Part shown: positions 26,801-37,865 of the stretch, piece by piece
How the letters are laid out: each line of letters starts with the position of its first letter
Numbering within the stretch: position 1 is the stretch's first letter
DNA from: Cylindrodendrum hubeiense
Taxonomy: Eukaryota > Ascomycota > Sordariomycetes > Hypocreales > Nectriaceae
DNA: 64,000 nucleotides
Direction: 5' to 3'
NCBI GenBank assembly: GCA_014621425.1
Contig: JAANBB010000159.1
Coordinates: 1-64,000 of the forward strand
The notes under the pieces: generated by a model
The model's input: only the letters and a program-made list of their open reading frames with translations
What the model was told of the DNA's origin: nothing
Databases searched by the model: none
Made by a program: the position numbers and the translations under genes

Positions 26801-26830
26801 GCCGCCGTATCCTCCGTCGTAGGTCGCCAT
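23804..26830 (-). CDS. SKT5: Chitin synthase regulator Skt5/Chs4, Sel1-repeat, CaaX-terminated
   Basis: Three exons (26830-26383, 26326-24002, 23937-23804) encode about 968 aa. Residues 1-600 are disordered and rich in Gly, Pro, Gln and Tyr. Residues about 600-660 hold a conserved helical segment, and about 660-925 hold Sel1 repeats (for example AAKLGHAAAAYRTAVCCEIG and AAADLGYKFSQYRLGCSYEYG-type units). The last exon ends in CTIM, a CaaX box expected to be farnesylated, as known for yeast Skt5/Chs4, which activates chitin synthase III at bud necks and septa. No ATG exists upstream of 26830 in the open frame. Without removal of the last intron the protein stops right after WYWRAAGK and loses the lipid signal. 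Confidence 0.93.
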
Positions 26831-29800
26831 GACTGCGGCTCTGGGGATCTCGCCGAACGCACTCAAATATCGATTTCGGCTTGCAGCCGCTCGTCGTCAG
26901 GTATTCTGGGGATCGACACAGAAACCTAGGGAAATGGGCGCTCCTTGAACCCAGGTCCCGCGGGGAGAGGGACGTTGGTGGGCGCAAACTCCTGGTAGGG
27001 CTAGCTGGGCTAAAGTCGCATTGCCGCAGCTCTGCTGCAGTCTGGGCCACCACGTTTCGGATGAGGAATGATCGACGGTTCGTGGTCGGAGTGCTACTGC
27101 CCGAGATTCAAGCGGTTGGTAGTCGAAGGTCGCCAGGCAACGGGAGAGTTCGAATCGAGAGACAAAGCTGGGGGCGCGCCCCCTTGCGAATTACGAGTTG
27201 CGTGGCCCGCGTGGTGGGTGTTTGCGACAAGGTGGCCGGCGACGAGGCGAAATCGACGAACAAACCAGTCAGTGGCTGGTGGAGGGGGGACACTCAGCCG
27301 CACGGGGAAGAGGTATGTATAATAAAAGGCGACGGACGTGGCAATGAGGGAAATGAAGAAGAAATGAAGCAGATCAATAGGACCAAATTAGCAGCACGAG
27401 CAACAGGGAGAGCTCGATCGGGTTGCTCGGTGGTTCGCTCGGTGGTGGGCCAACGCTATGCGCTGGACGATGGGCACTGGACACTGGGCGGGACTGGATC
27501 CAGCCAGGTTGAAAGGGAGATGCGGAGAGGAATTCCCTTTATGTTGGGCGTCTCCGAGCTCCGAGGCGAAGGAAGGACGGAATTGGATCGAGTCAAGGTC
27601 CCCCGGTGTAGGTCCCCAGTGTGTGAGTGTGTGAGGTCTGCCCTCCCCCGCCCGACTAATGGGTGTCGACGAGCGGTGGAGTGCCCGCTGAAGGTACCTA
27701 GCCGTAGGTACCCAGAGGGGTTCCAGCCGTGTCTCTTAGGCCACGGTACCCGCCCTGCCCAGCAATCATCCCAGTGCCAGTCAGGTGGCCGGTCCACTGT
27801 AGAAAATGCGGCGCTTGACGGTGCTGTGCCTTAAATTCGCACTAAAGTTTTCGACGCCGTCCCCCAGAAGCCAGAAGAAGCCCAGGCCCCAGGGAGACGT
27901 GGGAAGCCCCGGAAGTACCTACCTTAGCGAGCCGCGGAGCCCTGCATGTCCTGGGGTGGCGCGACCACCAGGGGCGGCTCACCCCTCCACTCCGGGGCCT
28001 TGTGATCCTGATCAGGGCTTCCATGATCCATCCATCCCCCGCGGTCACGACATTGAGAGGGCAGCGCTGGGTCATGCTACCAGCGCAGCCACACCTCACT
28101 AGACTGTAATGTCCCTAATGTCCCTAATGTCCCGGGAGGCCAAAAGAACCGTAAGAAGAAGCATGCGAAATGGCACAATCTAACTGATGTGTCACTGGGC
28201 CTCTCAGTGTCTCCTCCTTGGAGGCGTGGCGGCATGACCACCACGCCTTCGACACCATGTGCCTCGCACTCGCAGCCTTAACAAGCCACCAAAAGCGCAG
28301 CTAATGCCTGTCGGTCCTGGTCGCCCCTGGTCGTCCCTGGCCGTCCCTGGCCCCATTCCAGCGGCCCCAATCGCAGGGCGTTACGCCGCTGCCGGCTGGG
28401 CCCCATCCCCTAGACGCCAATATGCAAAAGACCGTGGCTCGACCGGGCGGGCCCTTTACCGTTAATTCGTTAATAACTAATAACCCACCAAGGAAGCGAC
28501 TGCCACAGAGGCCACTGCAGCAGGGGGGGCAGCGCGACGCAATACGCGGGTGCGTTGCTGTCCCTCACCCGCCACACCATCCCAGCGACTGGCAGCTTAC
28601 ATGCTGGAGTTATTTCAGTGCACGGAGGTAGGTAGGTACCCGACAGCGATACCGTAACAACGCATTGCTATAATTCCGCCGGGATGCGTCGGGATGGCAT
28701 TCTGCCGGACAGCTGTTTGGTTTTGTTTTGTCCACCCCAACCTCAATGCGCATGCGCTGGGGCTTGTAGGAGCCGGCTGTACCAGACAAAGCATTGCCGT
28801 GTATCACAATCGCCCTCGACCAAGATTGGTGGGATTGATTGGCCACCCGCCTCATCGTCGTCTCGTCTTCTCCTGCCATCGACGCTCAGGGATGAAAATG
28901 CGAAACATGGAGCTCCCCAAGTCCTCATTGAAGGAACTCAAGGGGGGGCGACACCCAGTGTCGAAACGAAACAGCGGCGAGCCCGGGATCCTACCGCCCA
29001 TACTACCTACCTGCCTACCTATGTACTGTGCGCGGGATGGTACGGACGATACGTATGCTCTCCGTCCCTGAATCAAACCCTCGGCAAGGGCCTCTCACCT
29101 CGCTTTCGGGTGCTTCATGCCATAACATGATCGGTGGATACGGCCAAGAATCGCGGATCGACAGCCCCTGGCGCGAACCATTCAAGGAGAAAAACTCTCA
29201 GGCACGCATGCCTCATTAATTGGACGCTTTGCCAGAGACACTGAGTGCGCGACCCCGGTGTGCTCGTGTCGATTGGCCTATGATGCCGTTGAGGCTGAGG
29301 CTGGGGAAGCCTCATCGTCCGCACCAGACTGGGGCTGTAACGACCCCAAAGAAAAGGCCCCAAAGAAAAGGCCCCAAAGAAAAGGCCCCAGAGAAAAGAA
29401 ACGAACAGGTTCGGGATTGCCATTGACCGAGCAATGACATCAATCGCCGCCTTGCGGACCCGACCGATGACCTTTGTGCCTGCCTGACCTTGGACAATCA
29501 TCCCGCCGGACATGGATGATGGCTTTCTGAGACGCCATACGCTGAACGGACCATGTTGGCTGACCTCAAGCGTCGACCGTATCGACCAGTCAGAGGCTGT
29601 GCAGCTGCTGATTTGGGAAGATGAGCCTTTTGCCACCGCAGGCTCCAGACGGCCCGACCCAACTTTCAATGCTGTCCTGTCCAGTCCATTGAAACGAGCT
29701 GGCGCCACGCTGCGCTGCGCTGCCATCCTTCGGCGCTTGTGTTTGAAGTAGTCGTCCGCCTGGGCATGGCACGTTACAGCCGCAGTTTGTGAGTGTGCAT

Positions 29801-30524
29801 GTCAGACCGAAGTCGTATTCCGCTGCACGGAGTATTCGTACCTGCAGCTAAATTGTGTGAGGTATGGCCGCCTCCTGTACAGGACGTCCACTGCATTGGT
29901 TTGGCATCATATTGTGCCTTTTAGACTAGACGGCGACTGGCGCTACTTCTCATGTCCCGCAGCCCGCAATCGCGGCGTCGAACCGCATGAGTCCCTGCTC
30001 TCCCAACGTAGTAGCTGTCATTTGCACGAGACTTGCAAAATCAGGACCGCAAATAGCATCGACGATACGGGGCTTACTGGACAATTGGTCACGTCTGACA
30101 CACGTTCCTCATTTTTTTGCAAGCTTCCATGATTGCACTGCCTTTTGTTGCCCTGCCCTCCTGTCCACATTGTGCTGTTGAGAATATCCGCTCCATCCAA
30201 CCAAAATAGATAGATTGCTCTTGTTTCTACATCTTCAGGTTACGCTTTCAACTCAATACCTCCAATGACCAATCATTTGGAAGACCGTCGCCCCCGATTT
30301 GCGTCACAACCATCAGGACTGGACCAATTTCCGCTTTCACAGACACCGTCATGTAGGATTCAAATGACTGTGACAAATTGGCAGTTTGATTGGCATTGTA
30401 TCTAGTGCTGCATCTACAAGTCAGACTCAATCACAAATAGAAGCTACACGCTCCGATACTATTATCAACCCTATTCAAATCACATTTATTGCGATGATTA
30501 TAGCGTAGTCCACGTTTCCTCTAG
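26831..30524. other. Gene-poor region upstream of Skt5
   Basis: Open frames here (up to 317 codons at 26881-27834 on plus and 203 codons at 29115-29726 on minus) show no domain, no matching splice pattern and strong Arg/Gly/Ser/Pro bias, so I do not call them. The part next to 26831 is the Skt5 promoter. A four-copy 14-bp repeat lies at 29344-29399. Confidence 0.45.
29344..29399. repeat. 14-bp tandem repeat, four copies
   Basis: The unit CCCCAAAGAAAAGG is repeated four times with exact 14-base spacing; the fourth copy has two changes. It lies in noncoding DNA. Confidence 0.9.
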
Positions 30525-30963
30525 TTAATGATGGCAATAAATCAGAGCCCAAGTTGGCATGCATGTATTGAGCCAACCTCGAAATAGGCCAAGACCGGGG
30601 CAATGGAAGCATCCATCACAGCCGAGCCATGATTGCGTCAACGGTCCATAGATGTTTATTGTAGCACCATGGGGAATTAAAGGTGTGCTAGGACAACCCA
30701 AAATATCAGGGATGTAGAAGACAACTCCTCGTGCGGGCTCTTCCCGAACCGGCCCCAGAGATACCCGTCGTCTCATGGAGCCAAGCCACGAATGATTCTG
30801 TAACGTGAGTGAATCTCCCCCATTGCACATTTGGTTCACAGTACTCACTGATGGCCGAGGAAAACTCAACCCCTGAGCGGTCCAACCCAGCTGGGCCGTT
30901 AAACCTGGTTTCGCCAGTCAATGTTCCTAGTGTGAAGCAAAGGCAGTTACCCTGTACTTTCAT
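30525..30963 (-). CDS. Possible small three-exon gene, unknown function
   Basis: Exons 30963-30951, 30904-30849 and 30797-30525 would encode about 113 aa. Two introns of 46 and 51 bases have good ends (GTAACT...CCAG and GTGAGT...ACAG), and removing both brings ATGAAAGTACAG into the same frame as a 90-codon final exon; neither exon is open without them. The protein starts MKVQGLTAQLGWTAQG, and the body contains EEPARGVVFYIPDILGC, GATINIYGPLTQSWLGC and CDGCFHC. I recognise no family, signal peptide or membrane helix. The double splice agreement argues for a gene; chance is not excluded in so short a sequence. Confidence 0.4.
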
Positions 30964-31400
30964 GGCGTAAAATGTCGGGACCCTTGGAATTCAAGCCCTA
31001 CTTCCAATTAATATCAAAAGTGAAAATTGAATTACTGCATAAATCATGGTAGTGGTGAGATGCATCTTGAATGGTGTAAAGTATCGTGTGTGAATTGTAC
31101 TATTTAATTAACATACTCCGGAGAGGTCTACTCCCAGTCATTAAGCAAGCCACTTGCAGCGGATTATGCCCCTCCATCACATCCCGCATCAACGTCACGG
31201 GCTCCGGAATAAGCTTACTGCCGTTACCGCCTTCCCAATCTGCCTTAGCCACCAATGAAATTCTGCCCAATCCATGACGGATGGTGAATCGCGAAAATCG
31301 TCATTGGAAGAGATCGTGCAGAGTGCAATCAGCCAGCAAACGAGCTTTGCCCCGAATATCTCACCAATACGGAAACCCGCAAAGTTTCTAATCCACAACC
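30964..31400. other. Intergenic region between the small gene and CBP4
   Basis: This AT-rich segment probably contains both divergent promoters. No coding signal is seen. Confidence 0.5.
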
Positions 31401-31889
31401 ATGGCAGCAAAGAAGCCCACGAATTGGCGGCTATGGGCGAAGTGCCTCATTGGGTTTGTGAACCGCCATGCCGGCTTCAATGCCGGTTTCAATTGGAATT
31501 GGAAAGCTGACTTCTGCATGTAGTGGCGCTGCTGTCGCTGTCGGCGGACCAGCATTTACCATGTGGCTGACCCCCACCGAAGAGGAATTGCGATCGAAAT
31601 ACAACCCGGAGCTCCGAAAGAAGAGTTTGGAGAACGTTGAGGAGAAGCAGCAAGAGTTTGACGACTTTGTGACGAGACTGAAAGAATACTCCAAGTCGGA
31701 TAAGCACAGTGCGTAACCCCGGCTCTTACACGATTGGAAAACGCTGACACACCATTAGTCTGGATAGTTGTCAAGGAAGAAGAGGAGCGGAGGCGGAAGG
31801 CGGAGTTGGCGGCTGCCAAGGCGTCGAAGCAGGAGACGGAAACTCGGCGGGAGGAGATGCGACGTGAGGCTGGCCTGGAAGCCAAATAA
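31401..31889 (+). CDS. CBP4: Cytochrome bc1 complex assembly factor Cbp4
   Basis: Three exons (31401-31453, 31524-31708, 31759-31889) encode about 122 aa. Cbp4 is a small inner-membrane protein that binds newly made cytochrome b with Cbp3-Cbp6 during complex III assembly. Seen here: [18 protein letters not shown] before the first intron, [22 protein letters not shown] after it (the single membrane span and the conserved GGPA..MW.TPTEEEL motif), [17 protein letters not shown], then a highly charged coiled C-terminal helix of Glu, Arg and Lys ending in GLEAK. Splice phases fit only with the GTTTGT donor at 31454, which exactly restores the motif. Size matches the family. Confidence 0.92.
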
Positions 31890-32453
31890 AGACCTTTATT
31901 GTATTCGCGCATTTATATGCCTGTAAGAGTATTCGAGCTCTGCTGTCGGGAGCGCAGCATGTACAAATACCCCGGTCGGTGGAATAGGGGAGGTTCATGT
32001 CTGGAGAGGGTAGGACACGCATTTGGAGTTATTTGGAGGCGATGTTAGGGTATTTAATGAACGTCTCTCGACTCGACTCATGGAACCAGAAGAGCGGGAT
32101 CATGCCGAGAACTTGGCTCCAGCAGTCCACAGTGATGGCTGTGGAAATCTGTAGAGTCAGGAAAATGAATCCAATCGGCCTGGGGACGAGATAGAAGCCA
32201 CGAAAATGGTTGTGATTCTCCAAGAGTCTGTCTGCGCCACCAGTTTGCCAAGGGCATTACTGGTCTCTTTGGTTGTGCGCAGGCGGACTCTTGGAGAATG
32301 ACAAAGTAAATGCACGCCTGCGCTCGTGAGGATATCAGTTACGTGAGACAATGTATTCCCCGGTAGAAAATAGTATATAAGCAAAGAGCTGTCACTTTTC
32401 TTACTTATTTTATACATACTCGATCTTTCTAATCTATTACGCCAACACTGACT
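31890..32453. other. Intergenic region downstream of CBP4
   Basis: It contains the CBP4 3' flank and, near its right end, a TATA-like element. No gene is seen. Confidence 0.5.
32374..32381 (+). promoter_or_regulatory. TATA-like box
   Basis: TATATAAG lies 73 bases before the ATG at 32454, at a distance suitable for a transcription start with a short leader. Confidence 0.35.
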
Positions 32454-32744
32454 ATGGCCGAAGACGGGAAACCCAAAAAATGCGATCAACATCGTACGTC
32501 TTTCCTTCCTTCCGCCGGCCCGGGACAAGGTGGATGTGTTAGCAGAATGGTATTAAACCATGGAAATGATCTAGAAAGAGAGCCATATTTATGTTGTGTG
32601 GCTAGGGGCGAAGGAGTTGATGACACTCGCGACCTCATGTTAATGGTCGGCTGGAAGGATGGCAGCCAATTACCAGCTGCCTTCTCCTCAACTGCCACTT
32701 CTGCTGCTGACCCTGGCTCTGCCTCTGGAGGCAACTCCTACTAG
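32454..32744 (+). CDS. Uncertain small ORF behind a TATA-like box
   Basis: An ATG at 32454 opens a 96-codon frame (MAEDGKPKKCDQH..., ending in an Ala/Ser/Gly-rich tail SAADPGSASGGNSY). A GTACGT donor occurs after the 13th codon, and a CTAG acceptor near 32569 would shorten the product without changing frame. A second frame from 32659 encodes a Leu-rich stretch resembling a signal peptide. I cannot decide between these structures, and I recognise no family. Confidence 0.3.
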   Translation: MAEDGKPKKCDQHRTSFLPSAGPGQGGCVSRMVLNHGNDLEREPYLCCVARGEGVDDTRDLMLMVGWKDGSQLPAAFSSTATSAADPGSASGGNSY

Positions 32745-33975
32745 AACAAAATTCCTGCGCCTTTACAGCCCTTTATTTGCCAGAGACCACGAGTTTTCAC
32801 CCTCTGACACACGCAATACGGAGCGGGCGCTCACCTCATGACAACGGCTTATAGGGTTGTCTCTAGAAGTCCACGGTGGAGTTTGTGACAATCCGCGGAC
32901 CGGTAGGTATATTCGAGCTAGGATTGAAAGCTATCGAAACTAGCTTGTATCGCTAACCACTCTTCCGAGATGGTGTGCTCTATAGTGACGAGAGTTACAG
33001 AGATATGATTTTCGGCGGCTGTCTCCAGGCCACCCTCGACGACAACAATGATGACAGTTCCAAAGGATACAACGAGCGGGCTGATTTTGACCTGCTACTG
33101 AGATGAAGTAGCTGTGAGGGGCGAACTGAGTCCTAAGACCCTACTCTCCCTGATCATACGCTCACTCCGAGTTTACGGTCATGTCACCCCAATGACTATC
33201 AGCAAGAGAGCGTCACTAAACCACTGCATGGGCTGGTTGAGCAGGGTGCCACCATTTCGTCATGGAATTATTACAAAGCCGAGATGGGCAAGGATAATAA
33301 CCAGGGCAGGTTGTACTTGGGAAAAGTGCAAAGATCTGGTAAATGAAGGCAGGGCGAGAATACGTTGTCTATAGATATGCAGGGTGACTTAGGGCTTGGC
33401 CAGCCCACTTGCATCCAGGAGATGGTTGTGATGATTGTGATTTGGCCCCGGAACAAGAAAGATGAATACAGGAGGAACTAGAGAAGTGGCATGAGAGACA
33501 AAAATAATTATTGTAATTCTCCAACGTCCAAAGAGTACAGAGAGAGAGAGAGTGAGAGAGTACAGTAATGCCCATCACGGACTGGCGGGCGGCGGCACAG
33601 GCTGTGGGGATCTGCCGGCTGCGGTCGGTGCGTCTTTACCGGTTTACCCCACGAGACTGGGAGCATCCATGGCGCAAGGGTGGTGGCGCCCGCTGCCCCC
33701 TCGGCGAAATGGTAGTTCCACAGGCGAAAACTCTTGGCACGCACAAAATCTACTCCAATCCATCACCATTGCTCGAAGCCGACGGCGTCAACAGCTCACT
33801 ACCCACGCCTATATCACCGGTACGTCGCCCGTCCTGCGCCCACGCGCTTCCTCCAGCCCATCAACCTTGCGCCCTCGATTTTCCCCGTCCGAATCCGCGC
33901 CCGCTAACGAGCCCTATCGCAGTTCCAACGAGTCTCGGATTCCCCCGCACCGAACCCTCAACCCTACAGCACAAC
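32745..33975. other. Intergenic region and NAC-beta promoter
   Basis: A 46-codon open segment at about 32970-33104, preceded by a well-formed intron-like sequence (GTAGGT...GCTAAC...CGAG), hints at a terminal exon, but no upstream exon joins it cleanly. An (AG)n run occurs at 33540-33560. The last 200 bases are C-rich leader for NAC-beta. Confidence 0.4.
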
Positions 33976-34659
33976 ATGTCGGACGTCCAGGAGCGCCTCA
34001 AGAAGCTCGGCCTCGTTAGCTCGGGAGCCCGAATTGGTACGTGAATTTCCCCGTGGATTTTGCAACCTCGCGCAAGGCCGTCCTTTTACTAACTGGGAGA
34101 TATAGGGTATGTCCATCTCACATCGCGAAGCCCAAGGGCCGCCACCTCCGATCACCGCAGCTAACCAGAGTCCCAACATAGTGGAAAGGGTACTCCCCGC
34201 CGCAAGGTCAAGCGTGCCCCTGCCCGCTCCGGTGCCGATGACAAGAAGCTCCAGCAGCAGCTGAAGAAGCTCAACACCCAGCCCATCCAGGGCATTGAGG
34301 AGGTCAACATGTTCAAGTCGGACGGCAACGTTATCCACTTCGCTGCCCCCAAGGGTTAGTAATCCACCATCATCTGTCGCGATGAGGGGTCTTGGTGTTT
34401 TCCTATACTAACATGTTTCCCCACCACAGTTCACGCCGCTGTCCCTGCCAACACCTTCGCCATCTACGGCGCCGGTGAGGACAAGGAGCTGACTGAGCTC
34501 GTCCCCGGCATCCTTAACCAGCTTGGCCCCGACTCCCTGGCCTCGCTCCGCAAGCTCGCCGAGAGCTACCAGAACATGCAGAAGGCTGAGAAGGGCGAGG
34601 ACGAGGACGACATCCCCGACCTTGTCGAGGGCGAGAACTTCGAGAGCAAGGTCGAGTAA
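33976..34659 (+). CDS. EGD1: Nascent polypeptide-associated complex subunit beta, with a 1-nt exon
   Basis: Five exons (33976-34036, 34106-34106, 34182-34354, 34430-34659) counted as three normal exons plus one single base and a final exon region encode about 154 aa; that is, four coding segments, one of them one base long. NAC-beta pairs with NAC-alpha at the ribosome exit tunnel. Seen: [20 protein letters not shown], then [17 protein letters not shown] (ribosome-binding basic motif), then the NAC domain ([52 protein letters not shown]) and an acidic tail. The invariant RIGGKGT requires G from exon 1, G at 34106 and T at 34182 to form one Gly codon. The introns on either side of 34106 (69 and 75 bases) each have donor, CTAAC branch and AG. 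Confidence 0.93.
34106..34106 (+). other. Single-nucleotide coding exon of NAC-beta
   Basis: The base lies between an acceptor (...TATAG) and a donor (GTATGT...). The upstream intron has GTACGT at 34037 and TACTAAC about a dozen bases before its AG. The downstream intron has GCTAAC about 18 bases before the AG at 34180-34181. Skipping this base shifts the frame; keeping it gives the family motif exactly. Confidence 0.75.
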
Positions 34660-34943
34660 ATGTGCTCTACACCATTCAGGGAGGAAGGGCGGTGAAAACA
34701 TAGGTCTTGTTCGGTCCAAGAGGCTGTCTAGTTCCTATAGGCGGAGTTATTCCCCGGAATCTGAGAGAAAGGTCGTTCTCATGATTCCCAAGGTTTTCCA
34801 ACGGTGAACTGGGATTGGTACACCAATGGTCACGGCCGGCAATAACGTCGTGGTGAAACAGCGACTTTATTCGGGCTGGCTGCGGTTGATTGATCTGTAC
34901 AAAATACGACTTACATCGAGAGAAATACCAATCTCTAATGATG

Positions 34944-36292
34944 TCAATGATTGCCACGCTCTTCTATCCCAAAGTCTGAGCCCCCATCATTCTTGACCCA
35001 CCCAGTCAGCGCCGTTTGTCGAACGTCGTCCTTAACCCGCCTCCTATCCTCCAGCAACAGGCCCTTTTTGATGTCCCGATAAGTCCCGGATCTAAGATAC
35101 TCCGCCGTGCTAGAATATTGTTGGCCGAGGCTATCGGCAAGGTCTCTTGATGTCTCCCACATGCTCCTCCTGGACATCCGACTCGCCCCCTGTGGGTTGA
35201 ATGGCTTTCTGCCTTTAAGAACGCCTCCTATCATGGACTCCTCAACGCCCGATTGTGACCACGCCGAGGCGAGGTTACTCGCAGCAGCCTTGTCCGAGCG
35301 GGCCTGTATAGTCCTTTTTGAATACTCAAATTCCAAGTCTGTAGTTTCGGTCACGAACTCTTTGAAGAAATATCCCCCAGGCCACTGTCGTCCCACCACC
35401 TGCTTCATCCGGCCATCCGCAGAAAATGCACGGCGACACGACTCCTCGATGTATTGCGACTCTGGCAGAATGAGACTGTGGATGTACGCATTTGTAGGAT
35501 CAATGAATAGAGATGTCAGCGACGACAGGAGTGAGGTGCATTGTTTGAGGGCGATCTTGTCGGAGCAAGACTTAGAGAGCGTGGGTGGTGAGTCTGGTCG
35601 GCCAGGTTTCCTGCGGACAATGCCGACCTTGGAAAAGTGACCTCGCCCATAGAGTGAGGCCTCGGGATCTGATCCAGAATCTGCTGGGTCGGACACTGGG
35701 GGATCCCATGCGGCGTCATCTTCTTGAGCAGCCATGATAAGTTCCATGCTGGCATCACCACCTGAATCTCGTTAGCTGGGATGATTCGTTTTGGTTGCGC
35801 TCTAGACACATACATGGTGCTTCAGAACAGTACATGTGAAGCTTCACGTCGTCTCTGATTTCGAAGGGCTTCACATGCACGCCATTCTCATCAAATGAGC
35901 CAGCTTCTGTCCTTCGCAAGATATCGGACTCAGCGCCATTGTTAAGGAGGTTGCTGCACTCATCCAACAGGAATCGGTTGAATGTCCGAATAGCCAGAAT
36001 TTCAGCATGCCAATCATGGATTCCTACACCATTGGATTCTGGTATTTTGGACTTTGGAAGACATTTCATCCCGGTTCTATGTGTTCTTAGAATAATAATT
36101 ACCGTATGGAGAATTACAGACAGCTTACGCCAAAGCCAGACAGGTTAATGTCCCATTCTTTTCCGCCACGATGCCGCTCAGAGGTACCCAGTCGTGGAGG
36201 CCATTGCTGCGAACAACGGGTTTCCTTTTTGATGGGAGTTTTTGGAACTGTTGCAAGACCACTCGCGCGATGAGGTTTGGACGGGAACTCAT
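34944..36292 (-). CDS. TAD1: tRNA-specific adenosine deaminase 1 (Tad1/ADAT1)
   Basis: Three exons (36292-36129, 36076-35814, 35761-34944) encode about 414 aa. The enzyme deaminates A37 of eukaryotic tRNA-Ala to inosine. Seen: LIARVVLQQFQKLPSKRKPV, WVPLSGIVAE, TGMKCLPKSKIP, then HDWHAEILAIRTFNRFL with zinc-binding His and catalytic Glu, CSEAPCGDASMELI with the first zinc Cys, and RRKPGRPDSPPTLSKSCSDKIALKQ with the second Cys and the conserved SCSDK motif. All three exon junctions fall inside conserved motifs and are restored in phase. The start at 36292 matches the usual start of the family. It converges with NAC-beta and diverges from eL24 across 396 bases. Confidence 0.95.
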
Positions 36293-36688
36293 CGAGTCAT
36301 GCTTCACAAGCCCTCTAAATAAATGATGCAATCGATAGTGAATATGGAAGCACTTGCATCAGCCAGTAGAGAAGATCTAAAAATGTATCGATCCGAGGCA
36401 CCAGCCGCATTGGACGTCTTGTGTAAGTGGACGGGGCGTGCCCCGAATGGATCATAGGTGAAAAGAGCCGAGAATTCTCCGAAGTGGTGACAGATCATGG
36501 CGTCAAGTGAGAACCCACGTGATTTGACCCAGTGGAATTTTAGCGCGTCGCCTGCCCTAGCCGATTAGTCAGTGGCACACAGCTGCAATTCGTGAAATTG
36601 ACCGTATCACGACCCTCAACTTTTGCCATCGCCAATCCACGGTCCACCACACATCACCTTGTCGCCTTAACAGCACCCCAGCGACAAG
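36293..36688. promoter_or_regulatory. Divergent TAD1/eL24 promoter with a CACGTG box
   Basis: The 396 bases between two divergent starts contain CACGTG at 36516-36521 and GCCCTAG at 36554-36560, resembling the paired elements before eL37. No gene is supported in it. Confidence 0.5.
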
Positions 36689-37413
36689 ATGCGAACCTAC
36701 GAAGACTCCTTCTCCGGCGCGAGAATTTACCCTGGCAAGGTGCGCTCTATTCCCTTCCCCATGTCCTGCGATCCGGTCGAACAGCGAAGTTGCGGCGTGG
36801 CGACGTCGGTCGCAGATGGATAAAACGCATTGGGGTTTGGTTGAATATTATCACGACGGAGGCTAACGGGTCATGTCCTTGTAGGGTAAGCTCTACGTCC
36901 GCGGTGACAGCAAGATCTTCCGATTCCAGAACGGCAAGTCTGAGTCGCTCTTCCTGCAACGAAAGAACCCCCGTCGCATCTCTTGGACCGTCCTCTACCG
37001 CCGCCAGCACCGCAAGGGTATCTCTGAGGTACGAATCAACCACATCACACCGCGATCCGAGGGCCCTGCGCTGGGCCCTGGACCGGTGCCCTGATTGTCG
37101 CGATGGAGCAGGACTGACAAGCGAACAGGAGGTTGCCAAGAAGCGAACCCGCCGAACCGTCAAGGCCCAGCGAGGCATTGTCGGTGCCTCCCTCGATGTG
37201 ATCAAGGAGAAGCGCAGCATCCGCCCCGAGGCTCGCACCGCTGCCCGCGTTGCTGCCATCAAGGAGAGCAAGGACCAGAAGCAGGCCGCCGCTGCTGCCA
37301 AGAAGGCCGAGAAGGCCAAGCTCGCCGCTTCCTCCGCCAAGGGCCAGGGCCGACAAGTCAGCAAGCAGGGTGCCAAGGGTGCCGCCCCCAAGGTTAAGCC
37401 TACGAGCCGTTAA
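36689..37413 (+). CDS. RPL24: 60S ribosomal protein L24 (eL24)
   Basis: Three exons (36689-36739, 36885-37028, 37129-37413) encode about 159 aa. The protein reads [55 protein letters not shown], then [23 protein letters not shown], very close to yeast Rpl24 in order and spacing, and ends in a long Lys/Ala-rich helix. As in yeast, the zinc-binding cysteines of archaeal eL24 are absent. Its N-domain sits near the 40S bridge and its tail reaches across the subunit interface. Introns are 145 and 100 bases, both in phase 0. Confidence 0.97.
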
Positions 37414-37865
37414 GATGGACTTGAGGGGAAAATGGGAGAGTGGAGTCCGTGGTTCTTGTGTCTTTCTCCGGCCGGTTCTTCTACAATCTCGGGTGCATGG
37501 AATGCCATAGGGTGCATTGATAGTTGAGCAAATGCCATATCGGTGCAATGGTCAAGACGAATTTCTTCCTACATGCAGTGACGAAAGACGTCTGATATAC
37601 TGTTTCCGGTGTACTGGTGTCCTGGCGTAGCTATCACTTAGTAACGGGTTACGTATTGTGCTCTCAACATTAAGACTTGATATCTATCAGGGTACGTTCG
37701 CATCATCATTACACACATGACACATGAAGCCAGTCATTTAGTTTAAAAACGGTGCAAGACATATCAAAGGAGGTGGTTCGAATGCTCCTTCGAGGGAGTT
37801 GTTCTTCATGTTCTATCATCTATCATTCGTCTAAGCCTAGTTTATTTTGAGACTTCATGCTGCAT
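37414..37865. other. Convergent intergenic region between eL24 and the peroxiredoxin gene
   Basis: Shared 3' flanks of two convergent genes. Nothing else is seen. Confidence 0.6.

Noticed and set aside
26881..27834. 317-codon open frame on plus
   Set aside because: Lies in the Skt5 promoter, has no domain or splice logic and strong Arg/Gly bias.
29115..29726. 203-codon open frame on minus
   Set aside because: Its only striking part (repeated FxxGPFLWGLFFG text) is the 14-bp tandem repeat read through; the rest matches nothing I know.
34037..34168. Single-intron model for NAC-beta avoiding the one-base exon
   Set aside because: It keeps frame but inserts ESQHS-like residues into the invariant RIGGKGT motif, and its acceptor lies only about four bases after the CTAAC branch site, too close for normal splicing.
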